NCBI GenBank assembly: GCA_009937085.1
Contig: JAACDD010000088.1
Location: 1-5,325 of the forward strand
Source: Bacteroidota bacterium
GTDB taxonomy: Bacteria > Bacteroidota > Bacteroidia > Flavobacteriales > Flavobacteriaceae
Reading direction: 5' to 3'
Length of the DNA stretch: 5,325 bases
Made by a program: the position numbers and the translations under genes
Part shown: positions 5,008-5,325 of the stretch, piece after piece
Position numbering within the stretch: the stretch's first letter is position 1
How the letters are laid out: each line of letters opens with the position of its first letter
The notes under the pieces: generated by a model
The model's input: only the letters and a program-made list of their open reading frames with translations
Told to the model about the DNA's origin: nothing
Databases searched by the model: none

Positions 5008-5325
5008 AAATATATGGCAGCAGGCTTTCCAGCCCTACACTTCTTGACCCTTTAATCAAAATTTCATCGGCATCAACGGGGTTGGTTTTTAGGTGCGATG
5101 CAAGGTCTTCGGTTGTTTCAAACCAGTTTGAGTCCACAAAAGGTTGATAGGGATTGCCTACCCAATAGCAATATTCAATTCCCATGTTATCCACAAGCTT
5201 TACAAGTGCCTCATGTTCTTTTGCATCATGTGTTCCAAGTTCTGCCATAGTTCCTAAAATCACAGCTTTTTTTCCTGCTCTTTCGCCAAAGGAAATCACG
5301 GCAGCATGCATACTTGTTGGGTTCG
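5006..5325 (-). CDS. murF: UDP-N-acetylmuramoyl-tripeptide--D-alanyl-D-alanine ligase, C-terminal fragment (5' end outside window)
   Basis: This is the last 105 or so residues of MurF, the cytoplasmic ATP-dependent Mur ligase that adds D-Ala-D-Ala to the UDP-MurNAc-tripeptide peptidoglycan precursor. The frame is open through the right edge. The first complete codons read NPTSMHAAVISFG, the end of the MurF signature DAYNANPTSM, so the ATG at 5311 is internal. Next come KKAVILGTMAELGTHDAKEH (C-terminal domain; many homologues have GDM where this has GTM) and EILIKGSRSVGLESLLPYI, the conserved KGSR motif near the C-terminus. The stop is TAA, only 6 nt from the 3' end of the convergent tRNA-Val. 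The central ATP-binding domain is outside the window, so catalytic completeness cannot be judged. The family assignment is strong on the NPTSM and KGSR motifs together. Confidence 0.92.
   Translation of the reverse strand, partial: NPTSMHAAVISFGERAGKKAVILGTMAELGTHDAKEHEALVKLVDNMGIEYCYWVGNPYQPFVDSNWFETTEDLASHLKTNPVDADEILIKGSRSVGLESLLPYI

Noticed and set aside
1..5325. Mobile element, CRISPR array, defence island or novel gene cluster
   Set aside because: No transposase, integrase, long inverted or direct repeats, spaced repeat array or unassigned large gene is present. Every sizeable coding region belongs to a known family.

Overview
The window reads as ordinary chromosome from a member of the Bacteroidota. 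Protein sequences (the YidC periplasmic domain, an MnmA with an extended insertion after the catalytic core, a compact TatA) resemble that phylum. Several upstream regions carry TAnnTTTG, the -7 element of the Bacteroidota primary sigma factor, and the start codons have no recognisable Shine-Dalgarno sequence. The DNA is moderately AT-rich. I cannot assign a genus.

Layout, left to right. Plus strand: the 3' end of pyrG (CTP synthase, cut by the window edge), then yidC (membrane protein insertase) 3 nt later, very likely co-transcribed. A 63-nt gap with a good promoter leads to mnmA (tRNA U34 2-thiolase), and a 79-nt gap with two candidate promoter elements leads to tatA (twin-arginine translocase subunit). 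Minus strand: a two-gene operon of a flavin reductase family protein followed by a class I O-methyltransferase, joined by an ATGA stop/start overlap. It converges on tatA so tightly that the two stop codons share the palindrome TTAA. A plus-strand tRNA-Val(GAC) is divergent from the flavin reductase gene and shares a short promoter region with it. At the right edge is the 3' end of murF (minus strand, cut by the window edge), whose stop codon begins 6 nt past the tRNA.

Functionally these are mainly housekeeping genes: pyrimidine nucleotide synthesis (PyrG), membrane protein insertion (YidC) and folded-protein export (TatA), tRNA modification and supply (MnmA, tRNA-Val), and peptidoglycan precursor synthesis (MurF). 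Only the flavin reductase/O-methyltransferase pair has no clear substrate.

I found no mobile element, CRISPR array, phage gene, toxin-antitoxin pair or defence system, and nothing that looks like an undescribed multi-gene system. The points worth a second look are small-scale: a predicted leaderless mnmA transcript (possibly tatA too), an AU-only hairpin placing the AUGA stop/start overlap in its loop, a 12-bp palindrome between two divergent promoter elements, and very tight convergent gene ends.
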